Source: Shimia sp. SK013 (lineage in GTDB: Bacteria; Pseudomonadota; Alphaproteobacteria; Rhodobacterales; Rhodobacteraceae). Taken from it: a DNA stretch of 64,000 nt. Position 1 is the stretch's first letter, and every line of letters begins with the position of its first letter. The DNA lies in assembly GCF_001292625.1 (NCBI RefSeq), contig NZ_LAJH01000014.1, forward strand, positions 1 through 64,000. Direction: 5' to 3'. The notes beneath the pieces were generated by a model. It saw only the letters and a program-made list of their open reading frames with translations. It made no database searches and had not been told where the DNA came from. Below, piece after piece: positions 32,899-42,286 of this stretch. The position numbers and the translations under genes are program-made.

Positions 32899-35334
32899 TC
32901 AGAATGGAACATCATCCGGTGCCGTTACAAATCGTGCGACAACTTTTTTCTCGCCCGCTTTTTCGAATTTCACGGTCAGCTTGTCACCCTCGATATCGGT
33001 CACAACGCCATAACCGAATTTTTGGTGAAACACCCGATCATCAACGGTGAAACTGCTCACCGCTGTCAAATCAATCGCCGCCGCTTTGCTTTCCTTGGGT
33101 TGGCTGGTGCCATATTGCCCGCTGCGCGATTGCATCCGCTTCCAACCGGGCGAATTATAGACATTCGCGTCCGCAACTTTCGCCTCAAGCCCCGACGACA
33201 TGCCTCCGCCTCCGCCTCCACCGGTATGCCCATACAGACCCGGCGGCGTCAGCACCTCGATATTCTCTTCGCTCAGCTCATCAATAAACCGACTGGGCAT
33301 CTGGCTCTGCCATTGCCCAAACACGCGCCGATTGCCCGCGAAAGAAATCGTGCAGACCTCTTCGGCCCGCGTGATGCCGACATAGGCCAGTCGTCGCTCT
33401 TCCTCGAGTCCCTTCAGCCCGCTTTCGTCCATCGACCGCTGGCTTGGAAACAGACCGTCTTCCCAGCCCGGCAAAAACACCGCTGGGAACTCCAGCCCCT
33501 TGGCGCCGTGCAGGGTCATTATGGTGACTTTCTCGCCGTCGTTGTTGTCATCCCGATCCATGATCAGGCTGACGTGCTCCAAAAACCCTTGAAGATTATC
33601 AAAGCTTTCCAACGCTTTGACCAATTCCTTCAGGTTTTCCAACCGTCCCGGCGCTTCAGGCGTTTTGTCGTTCTGCCACATGGCGGTATAGCCCGACTCA
33701 TCCAAAATGACTTGTGCCAGTTCCACATGTCCAAGCTCGGGCGCACCTTCCTGCAAGCGTGTCGCCTGCACCGTGGCCCCATCGTCAATCACCGCATCGT
33801 CATCCAGAGCGACCTCAATCACTGGCGCGCGCCCCTGCCGTTGCCAACGCGCCACGCCATCCAGCAAGATCGCCAGCTCTTTGGCCCCTTTGCCGCCGAT
33901 GCCCTTTTCCTCAAGCAGAATCCGCGCGCCTTCCAAAAGGCTCACCCCATTGGCCCGTGCGCAGGTCTGGATCTTTTGCTGCGCCACATTGCCCAGCCCA
34001 CGTTTGGGCGTGTTCACAATCCGCTCAAACGCCAGATCATCTTCAGACGACACCACCAGCCGGAAATAGGCCATCGCATCGCGAATTTCGAGCCGCTCGT
34101 AAAACCGCGGCCCGCCAATCACCCGATACGGCAGGCCAATCGTCAGGAACCGGTCCTCAAAGGCGCGCATCTGGTGGCTCGCGCGCACTAGAATTGCCAT
34201 ATCTTCCAGCGACTTGCGCTCCATTCCACGCGTGCCGCGCTGCATCGCTTCAATTTCTTCCCCGACCCAGCGCGCTTCTTCTTCGCCGTCCCAATGGCCG
34301 ATCAGACGCACCTTCTCGCCGTCTTCCGCCTCGGTCCACAATTCCTTGCCAAGCCGGTTTTCATTGCCGCGAATGACCGAACTCGCCGCCGCCAGAATAT
34401 TGCCTGTCGAGCGGTAATTCTGCTCCAGCCGCACCACATGCGCGCCCTCGAAATCTTTCTCAAACCGCAGGATGTTGCCCACCTCGGCCCCGCGCCAGCC
34501 GTAAATCGACTGGTCGTCATCGCCCACACAACAGATGTTCTTGTGCCCCTGCGCCAACAGCCGCAGCCACAGATACTGCGCGACGTTGGTATCCTGATAC
34601 TCGTCGACCAGAATATAGCGGAACCAGCGCTGATACTGCGCCAGCACATCGGGGTGTTGTTGAAAAATTGTCACCACATGCAGCAGCAAATCGCCAAAGT
34701 CACAGGCATTCAGCTCTTTCAAGCGCACCTGATACTGCGCATAAAGCTCGCCGCCGCGATGGTTATAAGCCCCCGCATCCGCCGCCGACAGCTTCTCCGG
34801 CGTCAGCGCCTTGTTCTTCCAGCCATCAACCAACGACGCCAACTGACGCGCCGGCCAGCGTTTGTCGTCAATATTGGCGGCTGACACCAACTGCTTGAGC
34901 AGCCGCAGCTGATCGTCTGTGTCCAGAATAGTGAAATTGCTCTTCAGCCCGACCAGTTCCGCATGCCGCCGCAATAGCTTCACACAAATCGCGTGGAACG
35001 TGCCCAACCACTGAATTCCCTCGATCTGATGGCCCAACATGTTGCCAACGCGGGTCTTCATCTCCTTGGCGGCCTTGTTGGTAAACGTCACCGCCAAAAT
35101 CTCGTTTGGCCGCGCCTTGTTCATGTTGAGAAGATGCACAATCCGCGCCGTCAGCGCCTTGGTCTTGCCCGTGCCAGCCCCCGCCAGCATCAAAACAGGC
35201 CCGTCCAATTGCTCCACCGCTTCGCGTTGCGCGGGGTTCAGCTCGTTCAGGTATGGCATCGGCCGCGCCATCATCGCGCGGGCCGACAGGGATGCGCCTT
35301 CAAAGGCGGCGAATTCGTCGTCAAAACTGCTCAT
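32899..35334 (-). CDS. UvrD/PcrA-type DNA helicase
   Basis: This 811-residue superfamily 1A helicase works 3'-5' in repair and replication restart. The motifs are Q (LNPAQREAV), Walker A LAGAGTGKT, motif Ia TFTNKAA, Walker B VDEYQDTN, motif III GDDDQSIYGWRGA, motif IV QNYRST, motif V TLHGAKGLEF and motif VI VGITRAEE. The C terminus has the PcrA/UvrD tudor-like domain (FTVDDRVFHQKFGYGVVTDI), which binds RNA polymerase in PcrA. A glycine-rich stretch precedes it. The ATG at 35334 begins the family-like sequence. The 99 bases of open frame upstream are not conserved-looking. Confidence 0.94.
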   Translation of the reverse strand: MSSFDDEFAAFEGASLSARAMMARPMPYLNELNPAQREAVEQLDGPVLMLAGAGTGKTKALTARIVHLLNMNKARPNEILAVTFTNKAAKEMKTRVGNMLGHQIEGIQWLGTFHAICVKLLRRHAELVGLKSNFTILDTDDQLRLLKQLVSAANIDDKRWPARQLASLVDGWKNKALTPEKLSAADAGAYNHRGGELYAQYQVRLKELNACDFGDLLLHVVTIFQQHPDVLAQYQRWFRYILVDEYQDTNVAQYLWLRLLAQGHKNICCVGDDDQSIYGWRGAEVGNILRFEKDFEGAHVVRLEQNYRSTGNILAAASSVIRGNENRLGKELWTEAEDGEKVRLIGHWDGEEEARWVGEEIEAMQRGTRGMERKSLEDMAILVRASHQMRAFEDRFLTIGLPYRVIGGPRFYERLEIRDAMAYFRLVVSSEDDLAFERIVNTPKRGLGNVAQQKIQTCARANGVSLLEGARILLEEKGIGGKGAKELAILLDGVARWQRQGRAPVIEVALDDDAVIDDGATVQATRLQEGAPELGHVELAQVILDESGYTAMWQNDKTPEAPGRLENLKELVKALESFDNLQGFLEHVSLIMDRDDNNDGEKVTIMTLHGAKGLEFPAVFLPGWEDGLFPSQRSMDESGLKGLEEERRLAYVGITRAEEVCTISFAGNRRVFGQWQSQMPSRFIDELSEENIEVLTPPGLYGHTGGGGGGGMSSGLEAKVADANVYNSPGWKRMQSRSGQYGTSQPKESKAAAIDLTAVSSFTVDDRVFHQKFGYGVVTDIEGDKLTVKFEKAGEKKVVARFVTAPDDVPF

Positions 35335-35436
35335 GCGCGGCAATCTACAGCGCCAAATCGACGATGGGAAGTTCTCTTTATGTTCACTTGGCGTGGAAAT
35401 GCTGGACAATTGCTGCCACACGGCGAAACTCACGCC

Positions 35437-36570
35437 ATGGATTTACACAGCTCATACCCCGCGCTCAGCGATCTGCGTGCCAAAACACAACGCCGAATCC
35501 CCAAATTCGTATGGGAGTATCTCGACAGCGCCACAGGTGACGAACGCACCAAGGCCCGCAACCGCGCCAAGCTGGACGAGATCCTGTTCAATCCCTCGAT
35601 TCTGCACGGCGACATCACACCGGACACCACAACCACGCTTTTGGGTCAGCGCTATCCGCTGCCGGTCGGCATGGCCCCGATAGGCATGTCCGGCCTGATG
35701 TGGCCTGACGCCGAATTTTCCCTCGCCCGCGCCGCCGCGACGGCAAACGTGCCATATTGCATCTCGACTGTCGCGACCAAAACCCCCGAGGAGATGGCAC
35801 CGCACATTGGCGAAAACGCGTGGTTCCAACTTTACCCGCCCCGCGACGAAGGCATCCGCAAAGACCTTCTGTCCCGCGCCAAGGCCGCAGGGTTTTCCAC
35901 CTTAGTCCTAACGGTGGACGTGCCCATCGCCAGCCGCCGCGAACGTCAGGTGCGCTCGGGCCTGACAACGCCCCCCCGTTTGACCCCCCGCTTGCTGGCG
36001 CAAGTGGCAATGCGTCCGGCTTGGGCTTTGGCCACCGCCCGCGCCGGCATGCCCCGTATGAAGCTGATTGACGACTATGCCGAAGAGGTCAGCGGCCTCA
36101 GCTCCACCGCTCATGCAGGCTATCTGCTGCGCACGTCACCGGATTGGGATTACTTCACTTGGCTGCGCGATCATTGGGACGGCCCGCTGGTCGTCAAAGG
36201 CGTGTTGCGCGCCGATGATGCAAAACGCCTCACGGCCACTGGCGTTGACGCGCTTTGGCTCTCCAACCACGCGGGCCGCCAATTTGATGCCGCCCCCGCC
36301 CCCATCGAGGTACTGCCCGCCATTCGCGCGGTCACTGACCTGCCGCTCATCGTCGACAGCGGCTTTGAAACCGGATTGGACATTTTGCGCGCGCTGGCTT
36401 TGGGCGCCAACTTTGTTTTCATGGGGCGCGGCTTTCACTACGCGCTATGCGCATTGGGCGAAAAAGGCCCGGCGCATCTACTGGATATCCTGTCCAAAGA
36501 TCTTGAGGCCAATATGGGTCAACTTGGTGCAAGGACGTTTGGGGACGTGCCCGCCGCACTGGTGACCTAG
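35437..36570 (+). CDS. FMN-dependent alpha-hydroxy-acid oxidase/dehydrogenase
   Basis: This 377-residue TIM-barrel flavoprotein of the L-lactate dehydrogenase (LldD)/glycolate oxidase family has FMN contacts PVGMAPIGMSGLMW and LTVDVPIASRRER. The catalytic histidine lies in LSNHAGRQFD, with the phosphate loop VDSGFETGLDILRAL and GRGFHYAL. The exact substrate (lactate, glycolate or mandelate) is not decided by sequence. It is divergent from the helicase and convergent with the rhodanese gene, whose stop is 10 bases away. Confidence 0.9.
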   Translation: MDLHSSYPALSDLRAKTQRRIPKFVWEYLDSATGDERTKARNRAKLDEILFNPSILHGDITPDTTTTLLGQRYPLPVGMAPIGMSGLMWPDAEFSLARAAATANVPYCISTVATKTPEEMAPHIGENAWFQLYPPRDEGIRKDLLSRAKAAGFSTLVLTVDVPIASRRERQVRSGLTTPPRLTPRLLAQVAMRPAWALATARAGMPRMKLIDDYAEEVSGLSSTAHAGYLLRTSPDWDYFTWLRDHWDGPLVVKGVLRADDAKRLTATGVDALWLSNHAGRQFDAAPAPIEVLPAIRAVTDLPLIVDSGFETGLDILRALALGANFVFMGRGFHYALCALGEKGPAHLLDILSKDLEANMGQLGARTFGDVPAALVT

Positions 36571-36580
36571 CCCAGGCAGA

Positions 36581-37039
36581 TTACTCTGCCGTCAAATCCT
36601 TCGGCATTGCGTCAAACGCCACCTGCGCCGTCACCACTGGTAATCCCAACGGAATCCAGCCCGTTCCGCGGGGCCCACCGACCATACCTTCGGTTACATC
36701 CAGAACACCCTCGATGCCGTTTTGCGCCAGGGCTTGCATCAAGCGGCCCGTGCGATTGCCGGTCCGGCAGATGATCGCCACCTTGCGTCCGGGGTTGCGC
36801 TCAATCGCGGCCATCAACCAACCCCCAAAATCCTGATGCCGCATATCCAGCAACCAAGCGCCTTCGGCCACGCCAGTCTCCTGCCATTCCTGAGGCGTTC
36901 GCACATCAATCAAAATCAAATCACCAGTCGCGAGCGCTTTGCTGGCCTCTCCGGCACTCAAAGTTTTCACCTGCGCACGCGCGCCAATCGGCAAACCCAA
37001 AGCAGCAGCAGCCATAACAAAAACACGACGAGTCAGCAT
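36581..37039 (-). CDS. Exported rhodanese-like protein
   Basis: This is a 152-residue single-domain rhodanese with an N-terminal signal peptide (residues 1-22, MLTRRVFVMAAAALGLPIGARA). The active-site loop CRTGNRTG contains the catalytic cysteine, and DVRTPQEW is the entry motif. It should transfer sulfur or act as a periplasmic thiol enzyme. The ATG at 37039 is chosen because the longer frame upstream would bury the signal peptide. It is divergent from pyc. Confidence 0.88.
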   Translation of the reverse strand: MLTRRVFVMAAAALGLPIGARAQVKTLSAGEASKALATGDLILIDVRTPQEWQETGVAEGAWLLDMRHQDFGGWLMAAIERNPGRKVAIICRTGNRTGRLMQALAQNGIEGVLDVTEGMVGGPRGTGWIPLGLPVVTAQVAFDAMPKDLTAE

Positions 37040-37321
37040 GAACACATTCCAATTATTGCGTATGACTTTTTGCCACGCAGCGCATTCGGGCGCAAGACAA
37101 TCACCTGCGACAAGATCGACCAAGTCACAATAGTACCCAAACCAACGAATTTCAGCACGATTCAGTCTCGCCGCCAGAATGTTATCGCTGACACTGTGGG
37201 CTCGCTTTCAAATGTAACACAAATCTTACAAATACCGGCCTCTGGGTATTGCGCTGCATCGCGGCGAACGGCTAGCAATTCGCTCAAACACCGACAGAGC
37301 CACAAAAGGGGAAGCCTGCCG

Positions 37322-40300
37322 ATGCCCGATTTTCAGAAAATCCTGATCGCCAACCGCGGCGAAATTGCCATCCGCGTCATGCGCGCCGCCAACGAGATGG
37401 GCAAAAAGACCGTCGCGGTCTTTGCCGAAGAAGACAAACTTGGTCTGCATCGCTTCAAAGCCGACGAAGCCTATCGCATCGGCGAAGGCATGGGCCCAGT
37501 GGCCGCTTATCTCAGCATCGATGAAATCATCCGCGTCGCCAAAGAATGTGGCGCTGACGCGATCCATCCGGGTTACGGCCTCCTGTCAGAAAACCCCGAC
37601 TTCGTGGATGCCTGCGCCGCCAATAACATCACCTTCATCGGCCCCAAAGCCGCCACCATGCGCGCCCTTGGCGACAAGGCGTCAGCCCGCAAGGTCGCGG
37701 TTGAGGCTGGCGTGCCCGTCATCCCTGCCACCGAAGTGCTCGGCGACGACATGGACGCGATCAAGAAAGAAGCCGCCGAAGTTGGCTACCCTCTGATGCT
37801 TAAAGCCTCTTGGGGCGGCGGTGGCCGTGGCATGCGGCCTATTTTCTCCGAAGATGACGTTGAGGAGAAAGTCCTGGAAGGCCGTCGCGAAGCCGAAGCT
37901 GCTTTTGGCAACGGCGAAGGCTATCTGGAAAAGATGATCACCCGCGCCCGCCACGTCGAGGTGCAGATCCTTGGCGACCAGCAAGGCAACATCTACCACC
38001 TCTATGAACGCGACTGTTCCGTTCAGCGTCGCAACCAAAAGGTCGTTGAACGCGCGCCCGCGCCTTATCTCTCTGAGGCACAGCGCGAAGAAATCTGTGA
38101 ACTGGGACGCAAAATCTGCGCCCATGTGAACTACGAATGCGCCGGCACCGTCGAATTCCTGATGGATATGGAAACCGGCAAGTTCTACTTCATCGAAGTG
38201 AACCCCCGCGTGCAGGTCGAACACACCGTCACCGAAGAAGTCACCGGCATCGACATCGTTCAGGCCCAGATCCTGATCGCCGAAGGCAAATCACTGGCCG
38301 AGGCCACCGGCAAATCCAGCCAGTACGACATCCGCCTCAACGGTCACGCGCTGCAAACCCGTGTCACCACCGAGGATCCACAGAACAACTTTATCCCCGA
38401 CTATGGCCGCATCACCGCGTATCGTTCGGCCACTGGCATGGGCATCCGACTCGATGGCGGCACGGCTTATGCGGGCGGCGTCATCACCCGTTTTTATGAC
38501 TCGCTGCTGACCAAAGTCACGGCCCACGCCCAAACACCGGAAAAGGCGATCAAACGTATGGACCGCGCCCTGCGCGAATTCCGAGTGCGCGGCGTGTCGA
38601 CCAATATCTCTTTTGTCGAAAACCTGCTGAAACACCCGACGTTTCTGAACAACCAGTACACCACAACCTTCATCGACCAGACGCCGGAACTCTTTAAATT
38701 CGCCAAACGGCGCGACCGCGGCACCAAGGTTCTGACCTACATCGCCGACATCACCGTTAACGGCCATCCTGAAACCACCGACCGTCCGGCACCTGCCACA
38801 GATCTCAAGACCCCCATTGCGCCCGCCAAAAAAGCCGAACCGGCCTACGGAACGCGCAACCTGCTTGAGGACAAAGGCCCGCAAGCTGTGGCCGATTGGA
38901 TGAAAGCGCAGAAACAACTGCTCTTGACCGACACCACCATGCGCGACGGCCACCAATCCTTGCTCGCCACCCGCATGCGCTCGATCGACATGATCAAGGC
39001 GGCGCCGACTTACGCCGCCAACCTGCCGCAGCTGTTCTCAGTGGAATGCTGGGGCGGCGCGACCTTTGATGTGGCTTACCGCTTCTTGCAGGAATGCCCA
39101 TGGCAGCGTCTGCGCGATCTGCGTGTGGCGATGCCCAATCTGATGACACAGATGTTGCTGCGCGCCTCAAACGGCGTCGGCTACACCAACTATCCCGACA
39201 ACGTGGTGCAGGAATTTGTCCGCCAAGCCGCCGAAACCGGCGTCGACGTATTCCGCGTGTTTGACAGCCTCAACTGGGTGGAAAACATGCGCGTCGCGAT
39301 GGATGCTGTGGTTGAATCCGGCAAGGTCTGCGAAGGCACGATCTGCTACACTGGCGATTTGCTTGATCCAAACCGCGCCAAATACGACATCAACTATTAT
39401 GTCTCGATGGCCAAAGATCTTGAGGCCGCAGGCGCCCACATCCTTGGCCTCAAGGATATGGCCGGCCTGATGAAACCCGCCTCCGCCCGCGTCTTGATCA
39501 AAGCGCTCAAGGAAGAAGTCGGCCTGCCAATCCACTTCCACACCCACGACACCTCGGGCATTGCCGGCGCAACCATTCTCGCCGCCGCAGATGCTGGCGT
39601 AGATGCCGTTGACGCCGCCATGGATGCCTTCTCGGGCGGCACCTCACAGCCTTGCCTCGGCTCCATTGTCGAGGCCACGCGCAACACCGACCGTGACACC
39701 GGCCTTGATATCAAAGCCGTGCGCGAACTGTCTGAATATTGGGAAGGCGTACGCGCCCAATATACCGCGTTTGAAAGCGGCCTCGCCGCGCCTGCCTCCG
39801 AGGTCTATCTGCACGAAATGCCCGGCGGTCAGTTCACCAATCTCAAAGCTCAGGCCCGCAGCCTTGGCCTTGAGGAAAAGTGGCACGAGGTCGCGCAGAC
39901 CTACGCCGATGTGAACCAGATGTTCGGCGATATCGTCAAAGTGACGCCGTCGTCCAAAGTGGTCGGCGACATGGCCCTGATGATGGTCTCCCAAGGCCTC
40001 ACCCGCGAAGAGGTCGAAAACCCAGATACCGACCTGTCCTTCCCCGACTCGGTTGTGGACATGATGCGCGGCAACTTGGGCCAGCCCCACGGCGGCTTCC
40101 CGTCTGCGATCATCGACAAGGTGCTTAAGGGCGAAAAGCCCAACCTTGAGCGTCCCGGCAAGCATCTCGCTCCCGTGGACATCGAAGCCACCCGCGCCGA
40201 ACTCTCCGCCGAACTCAACGGGTTTGAGGTCGATAACGAAGATCTCAATGGCTACCTGATGTATCCCAAGGTCTTCCTCGACTACATGGGCCGCCATCGC

Positions 40301-40762
40301 CAATACGGGCCCGTGCGTGCCCTGCCGACCCGCGCGTTCTTTTATGGGATGGAACCCGGCGAGGAAATCACCGCCGAAATCGACCCCGGCAAGACATTGG
40401 AAATCCGCCTTCAGGCGATTGGCGAAACCGACGAGAACGGCGAGGTCAAAGTCTTCTTCGAACTCAACGGCCAACCCCGCGTGATCCGCGTGCCAAACCG
40501 TCTGGTGAAATCGTCAACGGCCGCACGTCCCAAAGCCGAAGTGGGCAACAAAAACCACATCGGCGCGCCGATGCCCGGTGTTGTCGCCTCGGTTGCCGTG
40601 ACCGTCGGTCAAGAGCTCAAAGAAGGCGACATGCTTTTGACGATTGAGGCGATGAAAATGGAAACCGGCATCCACGCCGAACACGACGCCACGGTCAAAG
40701 CCGTACACGTCGGCCCGGGCGGTCAGATCGACGCCAAGGACCTGCTGATCGAACTGGAGTAA
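37322..40762 (+). CDS. pyc: Pyruvate carboxylase
   Basis: This 1146-residue biotin enzyme forms oxaloacetate from pyruvate and bicarbonate. Biotin carboxylase occupies residues 1-450 (ILIANRGEIAIRVMRAANEM, ATP-grasp ASWGGGGRGM, EVNPRVQVEHTVTEEVTG). The carboxyltransferase barrel is at about 530-800 (TTMRDGHQSLLATRMRS, DSLNWVENM), followed by the allosteric/PYC domain. The C-terminal carrier has biotinylated Lys1112 in EAMKMETG. The length is typical of the alpha4 form. AAAGGGGAAG lies before the ATG. The 282-base upstream region is shared with the divergent rhodanese gene. Confidence 0.98.
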   Translation: MPDFQKILIANRGEIAIRVMRAANEMGKKTVAVFAEEDKLGLHRFKADEAYRIGEGMGPVAAYLSIDEIIRVAKECGADAIHPGYGLLSENPDFVDACAANNITFIGPKAATMRALGDKASARKVAVEAGVPVIPATEVLGDDMDAIKKEAAEVGYPLMLKASWGGGGRGMRPIFSEDDVEEKVLEGRREAEAAFGNGEGYLEKMITRARHVEVQILGDQQGNIYHLYERDCSVQRRNQKVVERAPAPYLSEAQREEICELGRKICAHVNYECAGTVEFLMDMETGKFYFIEVNPRVQVEHTVTEEVTGIDIVQAQILIAEGKSLAEATGKSSQYDIRLNGHALQTRVTTEDPQNNFIPDYGRITAYRSATGMGIRLDGGTAYAGGVITRFYDSLLTKVTAHAQTPEKAIKRMDRALREFRVRGVSTNISFVENLLKHPTFLNNQYTTTFIDQTPELFKFAKRRDRGTKVLTYIADITVNGHPETTDRPAPATDLKTPIAPAKKAEPAYGTRNLLEDKGPQAVADWMKAQKQLLLTDTTMRDGHQSLLATRMRSIDMIKAAPTYAANLPQLFSVECWGGATFDVAYRFLQECPWQRLRDLRVAMPNLMTQMLLRASNGVGYTNYPDNVVQEFVRQAAETGVDVFRVFDSLNWVENMRVAMDAVVESGKVCEGTICYTGDLLDPNRAKYDINYYVSMAKDLEAAGAHILGLKDMAGLMKPASARVLIKALKEEVGLPIHFHTHDTSGIAGATILAAADAGVDAVDAAMDAFSGGTSQPCLGSIVEATRNTDRDTGLDIKAVRELSEYWEGVRAQYTAFESGLAAPASEVYLHEMPGGQFTNLKAQARSLGLEEKWHEVAQTYADVNQMFGDIVKVTPSSKVVGDMALMMVSQGLTREEVENPDTDLSFPDSVVDMMRGNLGQPHGGFPSAIIDKVLKGEKPNLERPGKHLAPVDIEATRAELSAELNGFEVDNEDLNGYLMYPKVFLDYMGRHRQYGPVRALPTRAFFYGMEPGEEITAEIDPGKTLEIRLQAIGETDENGEVKVFFELNGQPRVIRVPNRLVKSSTAARPKAEVGNKNHIGAPMPGVVASVAVTVGQELKEGDMLLTIEAMKMETGIHAEHDATVKAVHVGPGGQIDAKDLLIELE

Positions 40763-40803
40763 TACTTTCGGGATTTCGGTCCACGATTGGTTCGCTAGAC
40801 ATG

Positions 40804-40840
40804 AAAACGCCGCCGGAGACCACCGGTGGCGTTTTTCTTT
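40804..40840 (+). terminator. Rho-independent terminator of pyc
   Basis: AACGCCGCCGG pairs with CCGGTGGCGTT (11 bp, one G-U) and is followed by TTTCTTTT. It lies about 40 bases after the stop codon. Confidence 0.9.
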
Positions 40841-41043
40841 TCGCAATGAAGAGCGCCCGTTTGCGGTGAAACAGCGAATGTCCGGTTTGAGCCCGTTTTG
40901 GCGGATGCTGCAGCGCGACGAATGGCCACCCCTGAGCATCTGTTCCTGCGAATGATTTCCATGCGGCTACAAGGAATCCTTCCTGCCACTATCATTCCTA
41001 GCTGCTTAGCTTAAAGGGGGGGGGGACCTACGGAGAATGAACA

Positions 41044-41556
41044 ATGGAAACTTCACAGAATGTACCGGACCTGATTGCGGCGGCGCAGGCCAAAGCAACG
41101 GTGTCCACAGATAGAATTTTGCAAGTTCGGGAACATTTGGAAGGGCAGACCGCATCCGAAGCTCAAGTTGAAGACCTTCGCGCGGCGAATGTCGCGCTTG
41201 AATTGGCTGCGGTTGATATCTTCACTCTTTTCGAGGCGCGCATGCAGCACCACTTCAAACGAGGTCCGTTTTCACGAAAATTAAGAGCAGCGCTTTTGGA
41301 AGCCGGACACACTGACCTCGCCGGTAGGTTCCATGAATACTATCTCGCAATCAACGTACTCAAGCATGGAACAGGCGCGAGCTATAGGGAATTGCTCGCC
41401 ACTCCGACCACGCTTTTTCATGTGAGGCGCACCGAAAGTCTCAATTCTCAAGACGAACAGGCTCCTTCAAGCCTCATAGACATTGACGTTCCGGGCTTTT
41501 TTGACCGGCTCGCCACAACACTTCTTGAGGCTCACCAATTCCTTGAAAACCGTTAG
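41044..41556 (+). CDS. Unknown helical protein in a lower-GC patch
   Basis: This is a 170-residue, probably all-helical soluble protein. The segments VALELAAVDIFTLFEARMQHHF and FHEYYLAINVLKHGTGASY recall HEPN-type helical bundles, but the canonical R-x4-6-H motif is not clear, so this is only a resemblance. GGAG precedes the ATG. Base composition and codon use look more AT-rich than the flanking pyc and gshA genes. A run of ten G residues sits just upstream (41020 region). It could be a recent arrival. Confidence 0.6.
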   Translation: METSQNVPDLIAAAQAKATVSTDRILQVREHLEGQTASEAQVEDLRAANVALELAAVDIFTLFEARMQHHFKRGPFSRKLRAALLEAGHTDLAGRFHEYYLAINVLKHGTGASYRELLATPTTLFHVRRTESLNSQDEQAPSSLIDIDVPGFFDRLATTLLEAHQFLENR

Positions 41557-41637
41557 CTTTCCGAACTCAATTTGCGAGAATGAATGTGCGATGCATTACG
41601 CTTGCCGCGCCCTCAACTATGAAAGTCCACACAACCT

Positions 41638-42111
41638 ATGTCTGATCCGAGCATGAAAATTGTGTTGGTAACACCCGAAATTCCGTACAATACAGGCGCT
41701 ATTGGACGGACGTGCGTTGCGTTGAACCTAGAGCTGATTTTGATCAAACCTTACGGGTTTTCCCTTGATGAGAAAGCAGTGCGGCGGGCCGGAACGGACT
41801 ACTGGAAATATGTTCATCTCAGCGAATACGACAGTTGGCAAAGTTTTCTGGATGAACGCAGGCCATGCTCCCAAAGCTTATACTTCTTCGAAGAACACGG
41901 GGCCCAATCCGTCTACGATCCTGACTATCAACAGGATGCCTATTTGGTGTTCGGGTGTGAATCCAAAGGCCTGCCATTGGCGATCCTGAATGGGATGGAG
42001 GATCGAACGTTCAAATTGCCCATGCTCGATTCGCGTGTCCGATCACTCAATTTGGCAAATGTGGCCACAGCAGTTGTCTATCAAGCTATGCGTTCTCAGC
42101 TGGGCGGTTGA
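41638..42111 (+). CDS. trmL: tRNA (cytidine/uridine-34-2'-O)-methyltransferase
   Basis: This 157-residue SPOUT methyltransferase modifies the wobble base of tRNA-Leu isoacceptors. The conserved blocks are VLVTPEIPYNTGAIGRTCVAL, LVFGCESKGLP and LNLANVATAVVYQAM (knot and SAM site). The length is normal for TrmL. Like the gene before it, it appears AT-richer than its neighbours. It may start at 41638 or at the ATG five codons later. Confidence 0.88.
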   Translation: MSDPSMKIVLVTPEIPYNTGAIGRTCVALNLELILIKPYGFSLDEKAVRRAGTDYWKYVHLSEYDSWQSFLDERRPCSQSLYFFEEHGAQSVYDPDYQQDAYLVFGCESKGLPLAILNGMEDRTFKLPMLDSRVRSLNLANVATAVVYQAMRSQLGG

Positions 42112-42286
42112 AAGCAGCCATTGGCGAGATGGTAGGCAGTGCCTGCAAAGTCCCCAAGCCGCCATCACGCCCGTTTCAATTGGGCCTTCAAACCCACCAA
42201 ATCCAGCACCCGCGCGATCGCGTAAGCCGTCAAAGACGGCGCAACAGGCGCTACCGCCTATCCGCATGCGTGACAACGGCGCCCGA

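Noticed and set aside
32557-34191. 544-codon plus-strand frame opposite the GST and helicase genes
   Set aside because: It spans two well-supported minus-strand genes and the REP-like element, and its product is Arg/His-rich without motifs.
37124-37321. Riboswitch or attenuator upstream of pyc
   Set aside because: No convincing conserved aptamer or terminator hairpin with a T run was seen. It is probably only divergent promoters.
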